Below, one piece after another: positions 37,401 through 44,714 of a stretch of DNA of 64,000 nt (position 1 is its first letter; the number at the start of each line of letters is the position of its first letter). The notes beneath the pieces were generated by a model, which saw only the letters and a list, made by a program, of their open reading frames with translations, had not been told where the DNA came from and made no database searches. The translations under genes and the position numbers were made by a program. Source of the DNA: Watersipora subatra (Eukaryota; Bryozoa; Gymnolaemata; Cheilostomatida; Watersiporidae); contig NC_088714.1 of NCBI RefSeq assembly GCF_963576615.1, forward strand, positions 41,262,072-41,326,071, given 5' to 3'.

Positions 37401-40400
37401 ATTATATAGTTATTGCTATAGTTGATTATATAGTTATTGCTATAGTTGATTATATAGTTATTGCTATTGTTGATTATATAGTTATTGCTATTGTTGATTG
37501 TATAGTTATTGCTATTGTTGATTATATAGTTATTGCTATTGTTGATTATATAGTTATTGCTATTGTTGATTATATAGTTATTGCTATTGTTGATTATATA
37601 GTTATTGCTATTGTTGATTATATAGTTATTGCTATAGTTGATTATATAGTTATTGCTATTGTTGATTATATAGTTATTGCTATTGTTGATTATATAGTTA
37701 TTGCTATTGTAGATTATATAGTTATTGCTATTGTTGATTATATAGTTATTGCTATTGTTGATTATATAGTTATTGCTATTGTTGATTATATAGTTATTGC
37801 TATTGTTGATTATATAGTTATTGCTATTGTTGATTATATAGTTATTGCTATTGTTGATTATATAGTTATTGCTATTGTTGATTATATAGTTATTGCTATA
37901 GTTGATTATATAGTTATTGCTATTGTTGATTATATAGTTATTGCTATTGTTGATTATATAGTTATTGCTATAGTTGATTATATAGTTATTGCTATTGTTG
38001 ATTATATAGTTATTGCTATTGTTGATTGTATAGTTATTGCTATTGTTGATTATATAGTTATTGCTATTGTTGATTATATAGTTATTGCTATTGTTGATTA
38101 TATAGTTATTGCTATTGTTGATTATATAGTTATTGCTATTGTTGATTATATAGTTATTGCTATAGTTGATTATATAGTTATTGCTATTGTTGATTATATA
38201 GTTATTGCTATTGTTGATTATATAGTTATTGCTATTGTTGATTATATAGTTATTGCTATTGTTGATTATATCGTTATTGCTATAGTTGATTATATAGTTA
38301 TTGCTATTGTTGATTATATAGTTATTGCTATAGTTGATTATATAGTTATTGCTATTGTTGATTATATAGTTATTGCTATTGTTGATTGTATAGTTATTGC
38401 TATTGTTGATTATATAGTTATTGCTATTGTTGATTATATAGTTATTGCTATTGTTGATTATATAGTTATTGCTATTGTTGATTATATAGTTATTGCTATA
38501 GTTGATTATATAGTTATTGCTATAGTTGATTATATAGTTATTGCTATAGTTGATTATATAGTTATTGCTATTGTTGATTATATAGTTATTGCTATTGTTG
38601 GTCAGCAAAGTTAGATGCTTCTCAATGCTGTTATTTTTAACCAACTTGCAGAAACATTTCAAAAATAGCATCTGCAAAATTTGCCATCTAGAAAAAATGG
38701 AAAACTGCCTCTTTTTCAGTGTTTGCTTGCAATATGCACTTGCATGAAGCAGCAGTGAAAGCATGTAGCATCAGTATTTAAACATAATCTTGTGCAGAGG
38801 CCAAACCAAAGGAGGCAAATTTTAAATTAGCTCAAATATAAATTAGAATGAAAAAAGTTATTACGTGGCATTGTTTGCGAAATTCTCACATCACGCTGTT
38901 TACTCGATGCAAAACTTCTGTTCCGGCAGTCATTGAGATTAGCAAGACTTCCAATTCTAATTGGAGTTGTGACCACTTGGCTGCCAAGTTGGTACAATGC
39001 AAGAGATTAACTTACACAATAAAGGATTCTTATAGACAGTGTGGCACACATGATTACATCTGAAAGCAAAACTTAAAGTTCTTACCTTGAGATAGTGTTG
39101 GGGCCAGTCCACAGTAATAGCAAATCGGATTTTCAAATATCCTCCAGGAAACATACCGAAACTAATGAGGTGTATCAAGTTACGTTGGTCATCCTAAAAG
39201 ATGGGTGGGGTATTTAGACAGTCTTTAGCTAAGGATACCAAACGAATAACAGACCTTGAGCAATGAGGTGAAAATTATGGATAAAAAATTAAGTGGTGAA
39301 AGAAGATTCGCTTCCCTGAACTAACATGGCCTATGTGAGAAATCTGACATGTCATTTGGCATCAGCTATGAAAAAAGCAGAGCAAAACGTGTTGAATTTA
39401 ACCATTGCCAGAGTTTTGACAAGAGCCAGATAGCATAACCGACGTGACACATATTTTCGCTCTGCATTTTCAATAAGATATTTATTCAATCATTGACACA
39501 CAGGTAAAGCTTTGGTGAATATTATATCATGATAATAGACTAAAGATTAGATAAACGAAACTTTTGGTCTTACTCAAAGCGTGAGGATAATATTGTAGCA
39601 ATACTTAAAGGGTTTATAGACATTGTGTCCACGTCCATTCTAAAGCAAGTAGTCAATAAGCAACAATATCTGAATGTATGGTGTGATTTTATAGTTCACT
39701 TTGTAGTTTACTGATACATTGAAAAGTCGCACTTGAATTTTAAGTTGAAAGAGCATTTTATCGTATTATCGGTCGTATAAAATGAACTACAAATAATCAC
39801 AAAGCACACACGTGTCAAGTCCCAACCAAATCGATCATAACATGCTGATCAAACCTTTCAGTTACAGAAGATTAAAGTTCAACCTGGACAAAAAGTGTTT
39901 GTTGTGCTGTTTTTGTAAATTTTTCACTAACAAGTGGAAATCGGTGATTATAGCAACTTCTTTGATTAAATTGTCAAGCAAGCTGATAGCATCGATAAAA
40001 ATGTTGACTGGACATCGTTGGAGATATTGTGTTCAATATGCAGGCCTACTGTATGTAGATACTATTCATTATGAGAATGAATTGTTACCAGAGGCAATAG
40101 TTACTATCATACATTACTGAAGTGAACTAACGCCATTGCTAGCATCAGAACTATCAAATCATCGACTGCTAGCGTATTATAACAATCTGCATACACACAA
40201 GCTCCTGTCCATAGTAAAAGATAGAGCAAAGATAAAAAAACGGCCAACTTGATAAAAGATCTTGAGCAAAGATAAACAAGCCTAACTATTTAATTCATAT
40301 TTTACTCCAAATTGTAAATGCTGACACCCTCTTGGTAGCAATGTATCATGAATTGTTTGCTTTTTATTAATGGAGACACCATCTGATGAATATACTGTAG

Positions 40401-43400
40401 AAGAGTGACCACTTATCAAACAATAATACATGTATGCTCAACCTTCAGACACACAAACATCTTCCCCAAACTTAGCTTACCAGTGATATCAGTTTAGATC
40501 GAATCACACAAGATCTTTTTTAGTACAACATTAGAGTAAATAAGACCTAGTGTGTCCTCAGCTCTTTGTTTCATTAGTTGGTAGTTTTGGTTGCTTAAAA
40601 CAGCTACTGATCTCTCAGCTGTTGCTATGAAAGGGTTTACAGAACTATCTGTATAATTGAATATTTATTTACAAAGTTTGATTTAATTTAGTACTTTAAT
40701 TTAATAACCTTAACTTTAAATGTAAAAGTTTGACTGCATAACTCGGCTTTAAAGATGAGTTCCAACATAATACATATAATAATGACATATTCCCAAAAAT
40801 GCTATATAAAATGTAGTATATCCTATAATGGCTGTTGTAAAAAGTCTGGAAGTGACTGCAACTACAAATGTATGTTTTCAACCACAATCATCTTCACAGA
40901 TTGCATGATAGCAGATTTGCTAACCAAAATAGCACTTCGAGTGTTAGCTCGGATCTAGTTGCGCTGATTAGTAAGGCTCTGCAACATTTTAGAGTTTCTT
41001 ACAATATAAAATTATTGTCTAAAAACTTATTTTGATTCCAATGATGGTAAATGTTGAATATTGTTCTTCAGCTGACACCTTTCATGATATGTGGTTGCAC
41101 CATCGCAAAGCGATTGTACAAAGTTATTCTGATTGGCTTACACCGAGAGCTGAATAATACCCTCGATAACATTTTTACGATCTCCACTAACATTTAGTCT
41201 GATCACTATGTCATTCTGTCCTTGGTCTCAGGTCAATAGGCAATCTTCTTTATACATCGCAAGCAAATTTTCACTTGAGTACTGGCACCATGGTTTATTT
41301 TCATCCCTTTCACAAATATCGTTCAAAGTCCTAAACTCCTCATGATCTGACAGCCTTTGCGTTACACTGTTACGGTGAATTGTCGCCTTATTTCCAACAT
41401 CCGGTAAATAAGGAGCTTTACATGAGAGTACATTTCTAATTGTAGTAATACTATGTATTCAAAACAAACTAAATACCAATCCTCATCATTGGTAAGTAAA
41501 GACGTTACGGTAGCAAATGCTTCATAGAATGGTGGTGGTAATATAATTTCTAATCCTTCCATCCAAAGCTGTTCTGTTTGCTTCTTGAATGGTTTTCAGC
41601 GAAGTCTTCTGGATGTGAATGGCAAATTATATTATTCTCTTTTCGGCGTGATGGAATATTCGCTCGTCATTTTATCCGGACCTCATAACAGTGACATTTG
41701 ACCTCGTAACAGTGAATTATCAACAGTCATAGCGTTCACGTCACATCTATCTGCATGCACTACCACCAGCTGCAGAATCTTGTGGGCCTTTCTGCATAGC
41801 TGAGAAGTCTGTTCATTTTTACTAACCTACAAGTCTTCTGTTGCAGAAAAATTTCCAGTATGCAGGTAGCATGTTATGACCTTTAAACAATTTAATATTC
41901 ATGGTCTTTAGGTCAAACACTTCAATTTCCCTTTGCAGTAATAAGGTCTACAAACAGCTTGAAAATGATAATTTGCTACTTTTTGTGATTAGCACCCATG
42001 ACGATTGTAGAATACTGGAGTCTCTGCATCAACAGACTAACTAGTTCCATTTCAGCAAAATATAATTCTTCTTTAACCTTAAAATCCTCTTCAAAAAGAC
42101 TTTTTTCCGTCTGTTAACTTTTTCGCATTTTCTAAAGTCGTGTCAAAGCAGTCGTTGCTGCACCTTCAGCCCATAGCGGGGCACATGGCTTGCTTATTAC
42201 AATTTTTACTGATTTTCCATGTAAGCCTTGACCAATATCTACCTCTATCTTTTAAAAGATCATCAGCCTTTTTTTCAGATATATAGGCCTACATCATATG
42301 AGAGAGACACTTAAAAAGGAAGAGAGATACAGAGAGGAGGAGTTGAAGGCAAAATTCAGTCAAGCTTTATGGAGTATGTCAGCTAGTAAAACCACTAAAA
42401 GTGTATATAGGCAAAGAGGAATTTTGTTCCAGCATACTTTGACTTTATCTTAAGAGCAAGAAATAATACTATCAAAAGTACTTTGTCTTGGAAACAATTG
42501 TAGCTGAAACAAAAATATTTGATGATAGGTATAAAATAGCAAATGATCTGAGAAATCACCCACTTTTTTTGTCAAAAAATCTAAGAAGCTCTAACAGGCT
42601 CGTCACCAAAGCCGGGAGTTTGAGCGAACAATTGCCAAGGTTCTACCAAAACAATGAGGAAACTAATCACCTTGAAGAGACTTGAAAAAGAGTCCATCTA
42701 ATCTAATCTAGTTTTTAGAGCCATGTTAGGCCATAAGAGTTTATTTTATTTTGGGACAAAACGAAAGTGCAGTGCAAAACTTTTTAAATTGCAAGAGTTC
42801 CATTTTAACTTTGTGCTAGTCTATTAAGCTATGCACAAATTAATAAATAATTTTTTAAAAATTGTATAATTTGTATAATTGTTGCTTATGGCAGAACAAG
42901 TATGCAAGTCAGGGGAGTGGCTCTCATGACAGTTGTATTGAAGTGTAACCTAGTGTTACATGATTTCCTTATTCTACAATAAAACATGTTATTGTCAGAG
43001 TAGATCAAAATTTAAAAGTTTTTCTTTTGCGATGGTTATAAAACTTTATGGCCAGAAAGGCTCTCTCACACAGCCTTCCAACTCATCCTATTTTCTGGCC
43101 TCTCTGTTCAAGGGGTGTACAAGTAGCTTTGCTGTCCCTATATACCTACCCATGCTATAAATATTAAAACAATTTTGGATGAGCTCAAATATTTAGTAAA
43201 AAATAACATGTAATGTATTCTCAAGCAGAGCCTTAGCATAGAGAGAACTAGCCTAGATAACATATACTCGTCTGACTGGCATAAACACCAGATTTTGTAT
43301 AGCACATAGACAATCAAGCACTGTTCTACGGTCTGTTAGTTGTGCATATATCGAATTTGCTCAAGTTTGGTAAATTACATAGTGCGTGATGAGCAGGGCC

Positions 43401-43930
43401 TAGGAGTTGCAGTAGTATAATAAATATGACTTAGCCTACTACTTAGCCTAGTATACAAAATAAAACATTGTCCTTTAATATGGCAAAGTTTTTGTATAGC
43501 CAACCAAAGGCAATAACACGATACAATTTAAAAATTATTGTTACTTACTGAAAGGCTATGAACCTGCTGCTAACATTGGGACAACTATACTGACAAAACA
43601 AATCAAGTTAATTAATAATTCAACACGGTTACTTTTCACTTTATGACAGTCAATCTCTAAGTTCATTTGACTAATCAATCAGTCTTCAGGTTTTGCAGCA
43701 CTTGGCTGCACATTATCTTAATGATAGTTGCTAACAGTGCAAAATGAAATTCGTTTTATCTCCGCTATTTGTCACAGTGACCGAGGACGACTCGATTATT
43801 TTTAATAAATAATTAAAGATTGCTCAAAATTGCTACCAACCTTCAAGTTAATTTCATCAAGCTTTCCTGTAACTTGAACAATATACAGCAAAGCTAACCA
43901 TAAAAATAAAAGAGACTTCACAATCATCAT
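16265..43930 (-). CDS. GPR107: GPR107/GPR108-like seven-transmembrane Golgi protein, complete, 15 exons
   Basis: Fifteen exons join in phase to 557 codons. The order is signal peptide (residues 1-22; MMIVKSLLFLWLALLYIVQV), luminal GOLD-like domain (about 23-235) with N-glycosylation sequons NVT, NVS, NST, NIS and NLT, then seven hydrophobic segments (about 240-490) and an acidic tail. Family hallmarks: KDDQRNLIHLISFGMF, VGSGWTFIKHIFSDKEKK, VDLLCCIVILMPVIW, SHIDGKAAQNLLKLRLF and LGCKFRPSDDNPYFQ. Known: GPR107 and GPR108 reside in the Golgi and endosomes and affect receptor trafficking; despite the name, G-protein coupling is not established. The luminal linker in exon 4 is Ser-rich and poorly conserved. 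Which vertebrate paralogue it matches cannot be told by eye. At least eight of its 14 introns carry tandem arrays. It faces the unknown plus-strand gene head-to-head. Confidence 0.93.
16571..16734 (-). CDS. GPR107: GPR107-like exon 14 (TM7)
   Basis: The acceptor is TATATTTCAG and the donor is CC|GTAAGT. It encodes WVVDLFGEATVLIFLITLGC, then KFRPSDDNPYFQVPEFSDDE. The K-x-RP-x-x-DNPY motif just after TM7 is diagnostic for the family. Confidence 0.95.
16735..17189. other. Intron 13, non-array part
   Basis: Mostly unstructured. A short stretch of ATGATATCAT-type palindromes lies at 16995-17100 (CATGATATCATATTATCATG and relatives). No exon is needed here, as exons 13 and 14 join in phase 0. Confidence 0.5.
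17195..17507. repeat. 15-bp tandem array GCCGTCGTAAATAGA
   Basis: About 20 copies. Variants CATAAATAGA and AATAGCG are scattered in it. Each unit has two CpGs, unusual in this AT-rich intron. Open frames on both strands follow from the 15-bp period. Confidence 0.95.
17676..17723 (-). CDS. GPR107: GPR107-like exon 13 (48 bp, TM6)
   Basis: The acceptor is TTTATTGTAG and the donor is GAC|GTAAGT; phase 0-0. It encodes VISYIYISRIIFYVLD, matching the conserved YIY-x-x-RII stretch of TM6. It is too short to stand out as an open frame alone. Confidence 0.93.
17845..17997. repeat. 19-bp tandem array (TACACGACTACCTCTACAG)
   Basis: About eight copies with substitutions (ACCACTACAG, ACTTATACAG, CTACTTCTACAG). 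It lies within the 396-bp intron 12 of the GPR107-like gene. Confidence 0.9.
18120..18213 (-). CDS. GPR107: GPR107-like exon 12
   Basis: The acceptor is AATTATAG and the donor is ACG|GTAAGT. It completes WSIRHLTDVSHIDGKAAQNL and continues LKLRLFKFLYVT, the cytosolic loop between TM5 and TM6 and the start of TM6. WSIRHL and DGKAA are strongly conserved in the family. Confidence 0.95.
18818..19035. repeat. 55-bp unit in four tandem copies
   Basis: CAACGCTGGGGTTAATACTA followed by GTATAATATGTATCATCTAC and CTTTGGTATTAAATG. The copies are nearly identical. AACGCTGGGG echoes the interspersed CAACGCTGGG repeat head. It lies in intron 11 of the GPR107-like gene. Confidence 0.95.
19195..19304 (-). 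CDS. GPR107: GPR107-like exon 11 (TM5)
   Basis: The acceptor is ACCAATAG and the donor is TG|GTATGT. It encodes VIMSETEVATKAYSTWYTIS and ILVDLLCCIVILMPVIW. The VDLLCC motif is family-specific. Confidence 0.95.
19421..21295. mobile_element. TIR element with CAACTCGAGTTG palindromes, 1.9 kb, non-autonomous
   Basis: The left end AGCTATATGGCGCCTTACAG, TGCCTCGCGTTGCGCGTTCA, is mirrored at the right end (AGCTCTATGGCGCCTTACAG when reverse-complemented). The subterminal zones (19455-19560, 20990-21075, 21245-21270) contain repeated CAACTCGAGTTG palindromes. The family is unknown; target duplication was not resolved. A second TIR element is nested at about 19708-20724. Confidence 0.75.
19708..20724. 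mobile_element. Nested TIR element (CACAGAAACCATGGTTAAGTCG ends)
   Basis: The left ATATATGGGTCGCGGTCACA, GAAACCATGGTTAAGTCG, matches the reverse complement of the right end (ATATATGTGTCATGATCACA, GAAACCATGGTTAAGTCG). The ends resemble Tigger-type termini. A short open frame at 19954-20163 starting MASEKRNRFFFADLRDN may be a transposase stub but was not recognised. Confidence 0.7.
21354..22293. repeat. 45-bp tandem array abutting the exon 10 splice donor
   Basis: About 21 copies of GTATAGAGTGAACCAGATAC, ATAGATATATGCATGGAGTA, CTAAG. In the transcribed (minus) direction the array starts a few bases after the donor CAC|GTGAGT of exon 10. GAGTACTC of the donor region aligns with the TAGTACTC of each unit. 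Long plus- and minus-strand frames follow from the 45-bp period. Confidence 0.97.
22298..22436 (-). CDS. GPR107: GPR107-like exon 10 (TM3-TM4)
   Basis: The acceptor is TTTGTATTTAG and the donor is CAC|GTGAGT. It encodes MKTMMLFLTILLVGSGWTFI, KHIFSDKEKKLFLVALPLQV and LVYVSH. G-x-GW-x-FIKH and SDK-x-KK are family hallmarks. Confidence 0.96.
22743..22816 (-). CDS. GPR107: GPR107-like exon 9
   Basis: The acceptor is TGTTTGCAG and the donor is TT|GTAAGT. It encodes TNIYYIGEKGREETAWAVIF and YISYL. It matches the extracytosolic loop and TM3 start, where the family has GWAV-x-YYI. Confidence 0.92.
23160..23550 (-). repeat. Copy of the ACCCGGGCAACGCTGGG repeat, minus orientation
   Basis: It ends on the plus strand with TATTACCCGGGCAACGCTGG, GTGGTACAGCTAGTA, the reverse complement of the head at 8208. 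The body (ATCATATCATGAGA-like and ACAACTGT-like segments) matches 8360-8645. The far end has TGTCTGTCTG-type sequence shared with the SINE tails. Confidence 0.65.
23630..24332 (-). mobile_element. Tigger-like MITE
   Basis: The right end, read on the minus strand, is CAGTGGAACCCCGGTTCTGA, AACATAATCCATTCCAGAAG, then GGTTGTTCGAAAACCGAG, the classic Tigger terminus with a TA flank (24333-24334). The left boundary is approximate. No transposase was seen. Confidence 0.7.
24355..24525 (+). repeat. Copy of the long-inverted-repeat MITE arm
   Basis: TTTTAACCGCGATCAAGTTT, then AAACATCCTGGTAGTCAGAT and CACCTTAAACATTAG. It is the same family as 2312-2725 and 32400-33240; only one arm is evident. Confidence 0.65.
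24706..24781 (-). CDS. GPR107: GPR107-like exon 8 (TM2)
   Basis: The acceptor is CTTGTTACAG and the donor is GGG|GTAGGT. It encodes SRVFRTHYVMLVLCYCKALS, AFFHG. VF-x-x-H-x-x-M and K-x-LS-x-x-FH are conserved in the family. Confidence 0.93.
25040..26465. repeat. 15-bp tandem array (TTTGACTGTACCATA), 1.4 kb, with higher-order structure
   Basis: About 95 units with C/T and A/G variants (ACGATA, ACACCATA, CTGCACCATA). Variant combinations recur at 450 bp: TACGATATTTGACTACACCA occurs at 25441 and 25891 with the same following units. All six frames are widely open, an artefact. It lies in intron 7 of the GPR107-like gene, about 80 bp after the exon 7 donor. Confidence 0.97.
26545..26684 (-). CDS. 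GPR107: GPR107-like exon 7 (TM1)
   Basis: The acceptor is GGATTTTAG and the exon starts in phase 0; the donor is GT|GTGAGT. It encodes ACIVGRNTNPATYLNAGDIP, then KPYLYFTIGFIYVIISFVW and LHILRKAV. NP-x-(T/S)YL-x-AG-(D/E)IP before TM1 is the family signature. Confidence 0.95.
27017..28004. mobile_element. hAT-like non-autonomous element, 988 bp
   Basis: The termini TAGAGGTGGAACGAGACA are exact inverted repeats, followed by TCGTCTCGAC-rich subterminal repeats at both ends. The flanking 8-bp sequences GTCATTAA (27009-27016) and GTGATTAA (28005-28012) differ by one base and fit a hAT target duplication. No transposase frame was recognised. Confidence 0.85.
28337..28715. repeat. 31-bp tandem array
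   Basis: About 12 copies of GATATTAGAGTCTGATAGTA, GAGTAGAACAT with few substitutions. It lies in intron 6 of the GPR107-like gene. Confidence 0.95.
28780..29282. repeat. 18-bp tandem array with a 162-bp higher-order period
   Basis: The unit is CCTGTCACTCCGTATAAA, about 28 copies and divergent. A nine-unit block starting GTCACTCTGCATAAATC at 28901 is repeated almost exactly from 29063, giving a 162-bp duplication. The 177-codon minus frame is repeat-derived. Confidence 0.93.
29362..29469 (-). CDS. GPR107: GPR107-like exon 6 (GOLD-like domain)
   Basis: The acceptor is CTACTTTCAG and the donor is TCT|GTAAGT; phase 0-0. It encodes FQVKVNERDAGLYSIFYHNN and YCVGASSQVSQIKKLS. It matches the family stretch (E/Q)GLY-x-LYFHNC. 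Confidence 0.93.
29470..30215. other. Intron 5, no element recognised
   Basis: It holds a purine-rich plus-strand stretch (about 30000-30150, GAATGAGAATGAACA-like, weakly repetitive). The open frame on the minus strand here is just that low-complexity sequence. Confidence 0.5.
30216..30289 (-). CDS. GPR107: GPR107-like exon 5
   Basis: The acceptor is TATGTTACAG and the donor is GCC|GTGAGT. It encodes EKGSLRVTLPLHTNISGHNL, TLTVA, with two N-glycosylation sequons. Phase joins exons 4 and 6 exactly. Sequence conservation is low. Confidence 0.82.
30403..31065. mobile_element. TIR MITE with TGTTTCCATGRTGCGCAGT ends, 663 bp
   Basis: The left end TGTTTCCATGGTGCGCAGTA and the reverse complement of the right end (TGTTTCCATGATGCGCAGTG) match. 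Extra internal copies of GTTTCCATG-x-TGCGCAG occur near 30465 and 30990 and make the subterminal zones self-complementary. Target duplication is unclear. It lies in intron 4 of the GPR107-like gene. Confidence 0.75.
31267..31448 (-). CDS. GPR107: GPR107-like exon 4 (Ser-rich luminal linker)
   Basis: The acceptor is TTATTGCAAG and the donor is ACGG|GTAGGC. It encodes ALIVDKSPEMQNVTLLPLPL, CAEKPCHSLLNVSSSSSHSS and STNGDTCVEPQTNSTKAGVT. Human GPR107 has a poorly conserved hydrophilic stretch at the same point. Phases on both sides fit exactly. Confidence 0.82.
31590..32396. repeat. 37-bp tandem array
   Basis: About 21 copies of TAACTTTAGATGAGAATAGT, AAGTTGATAGAGCAATG. Variants GAGCAATG, GGGCAATG and GAACAATG recur in a pattern (GAACAATG then GGGCAATG, twice), suggesting block duplication. 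It lies in intron 3, near the exon 4 acceptor. Confidence 0.97.
32400..33240. mobile_element. Long-inverted-repeat MITE split by a LINE 3' end
   Basis: The left arm (32400-32530) is the reverse complement of the core GGCTATCAGATCACCTCAAA (33190-33235). Inner arm portions lie at 32935-32990 and 33130-33180 (AACTTGATCGATGTTAAAAC versus TTTTAACCGCAGTCAGGTTT). The LINE fragment at about 32590-32960 has landed inside. Confidence 0.65.
32590..32960 (+). mobile_element. Non-LTR retrotransposon (LINE) 3' end, ORF2 C-terminus
   Basis: An open frame ends YQTRFSNSCLNLPQSS, then FWNQLSKSIKGIEKVDGFKR and ELRLYLLTCE. This is the usual C-terminus of LINE reverse transcriptases (Y-x-TRFS ... WN-x-LP-x-x-I ... 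FK-x-x-L-x-x-YL). Its 3' UTR (CTAGCTATGCTATTGCGTAT, TATGGGCTTCACCACT) matches the copy at 53075-53355, so both are one family. It is 5'-truncated. Confidence 0.8.
33523..33818. repeat. 15-bp tandem array ATGAACAGTAAGCGC
   Basis: About 20 nearly perfect copies; the last units drift to AAGCAC. It encodes a run of MNSKR on the plus strand and a hydrophobic run on the minus strand, neither believed to be a protein. It lies in intron 3 of the GPR107-like gene. Confidence 0.97.
33820..34698. other. Intron 3 donor-side part, no element recognised
   Basis: No array or inverted repeat was identified between the 15-bp array and exon 3. Short open frames on both strands lack recognisable domains. Confidence 0.5.
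34699..34799 (-). CDS. GPR107: GPR107-like exon 3
   Basis: The acceptor is CGTTTTCAG and the donor is GG|GTAAGC. It encodes EGVLDPINACNQSGSTKANT, MKFHFRISDNKKEG. The family has GFSLDRTKNDG-like sequence here. Phases 0 to 2 link exons 2 and 4. Confidence 0.85.
34925..34970. repeat. 22-bp direct duplication
   Basis: ATGCAGGAAATGGCCATACT is present twice in tandem. It is a small duplication in intron 2. Confidence 0.85.
35450..35508. repeat. TTA-rich microsatellite
   Basis: Interrupted runs of TTATTATTTG and ATTATTATATTATTA. Confidence 0.8.
35721..38600. repeat. 24-bp tandem array, 2.9 kb, with 480-bp higher-order period
   Basis: About 120 copies of TTATATAGTTATTGCTATTG, TTGA, differing mainly by TTGTTGA versus TATAGTTGA and by a rare TTGTATAG. 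Rare variants recur at 480 bp (20 units): ATTGTAGATTATAT occurs at about 37229 and 37709, and the GATTGTATAG variant at about 37016 and 37496. On the minus strand it is open for 1025 codons of Asn/Ile/Tyr/Ser octads, which is an array artefact. It lies in intron 2 of the GPR107-like gene. Confidence 0.97.
38601..39085. other. Intron 2 donor-side part
   Basis: Unique-looking sequence between the 24-bp array and exon 2. No feature was recognised. Confidence 0.5.
39086..39193 (-). CDS. GPR107: GPR107-like exon 2
   Basis: The acceptor is CATCTTTTAG and the donor is AAG|GTAAG; phase 0-0. It encodes DDQRNLIHLISFGMFPGGYL, KIRFAITVDWPQHYLK. It matches the family start DD-x-R-x-x-(V/I)HL-x-x-FGFF. 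Confidence 0.93.
39194..43840. other. Intron 1 of the GPR107-like gene
   Basis: The longest intron without a large array. Minus-strand coding-like traces occur at about 41160-41580 (PPPFYEAFATVTSLLTND, and after a stop and frame change NKPWCQYSSENLLAMYKED). They may be a decayed transposon or captured gene; no family was recognised. Nothing else identified. Confidence 0.5.
43841..43930 (-). CDS. GPR107: GPR107-like exon 1 (start and signal peptide)
   Basis: ATGATG at 43930-43925, then MMIVKSLLFLWLALLYIVQV and TGKLDEINLK, then donor AAG|GTTGGT. A hydrophobic signal sequence is followed by the conserved L-x-LKDD junction with exon 2. Which of the two adjacent Met codons starts is open. The donor has a weaker +3 to +6 than others in the gene. 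Confidence 0.85.
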
Positions 43931-44660
43931 AAAGACTAGTAACTAACTCTGGTTATTTGGTATAAGAGTTGGCAGGCAAATGTACCAAACGCACTATGTC
44001 CCGAATGGCCACACGTTGGTGAAAGATCGACCAGTGCTGCGAAAAAGGGGTCAGATATAAAAAAGATAACGATTTGTGAGTTTCTAGACCGCAGTTCCTA
44101 ACTCGGTTTGAAAACTGTGTAGCTGTGTTGGCGATTATATGTAATCAGTAGTACCATTGACGTAAGAAAATAGTTTTGTATAGTTTTTAAAAGAAACCTT
44201 TGACATCAGTGTTAAACGTCCTGCTCTAGCGGGCAATATTTGTTTCTTTTTTGCATTTTTAATGCGAGCGGCATCGTGGGCCAGCATCGTGCTGCACGCT
44301 TGCAGTCAAAACTCTTCTTCTTGTAAATTAAGAATGATTACTGGCATTAAAGAATGGTTACTGGTGTTTTGCTGGTGCTGGAAATGTCTAGATTTATTCT
44401 AGATACTAGAAATATAAGGTATACATATAAAAGAGTGATAAAAACATAATACATTGAAAAAATACCAAAAAGGTTTACTGTTCTTAATAAAATGTTACGC
44501 TGCTAAAAATAGATCCTAGACAGATGTTTTATAAGCAACTATGTTCTTGATGACAGTTTGTGTGGCAACAGTGTCTTCTAGTGCAGTCTGTTAAATTTCT
44601 AATTGTAATTTTCCTTCGAAATATTGGATCAAGTTTTAGATTTTATTTTAATTATTTTAG
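43931..44660. promoter_or_regulatory. Probable bidirectional promoter region between divergent genes
   Basis: The GPR107-like gene starts leftward at 43930 and the unknown gene's first located exon begins at 44661. The region is less AT-rich than the introns (GCGAGCGGCATCGTGGGCCA at 44263). It also carries a dispersed repeat (44025-44115) that recurs inverted at 50605-50700. A non-coding or short coding first exon of the plus gene must lie here or be missed. No TATA box is claimed. Confidence 0.5.
44025..44115 (+). repeat. Dispersed repeat copy in the intergenic region
   Basis: GGGTCAGATATAAAAAAGAT, AACGATTTGTGAGTTTCTAG, then CGCAGTTCCTAACTCGGTT. The reverse complement of 50605-50700 carries the same series with few differences. 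Confidence 0.75.
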
Positions 44661-44714
44661 GTGGTAGATGTTGGCATAGAACTGGCGATTTCCAAGTCGA
44701 AATCAACAATCAAG
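44661..44714 (+). CDS. Unknown gene, first located exon
   Basis: The acceptor is TTATTTTAG and the donor is AAG|GTATGT; 18 codons in phase 0-0, VVDVGIELAISKSKSTIK. No in-frame ATG is present, so at least one exon lies upstream. Confidence 0.65.

Noticed and set aside
35687-38764. 1025-codon minus-strand open frame
   Set aside because: It is entirely the 24-bp array (octads of Asn, Ile, Tyr, Ser) with short non-repeat ends, and lies in an intron of the GPR107-like gene on the same strand. A stop-free 24-bp unit gives this automatically.
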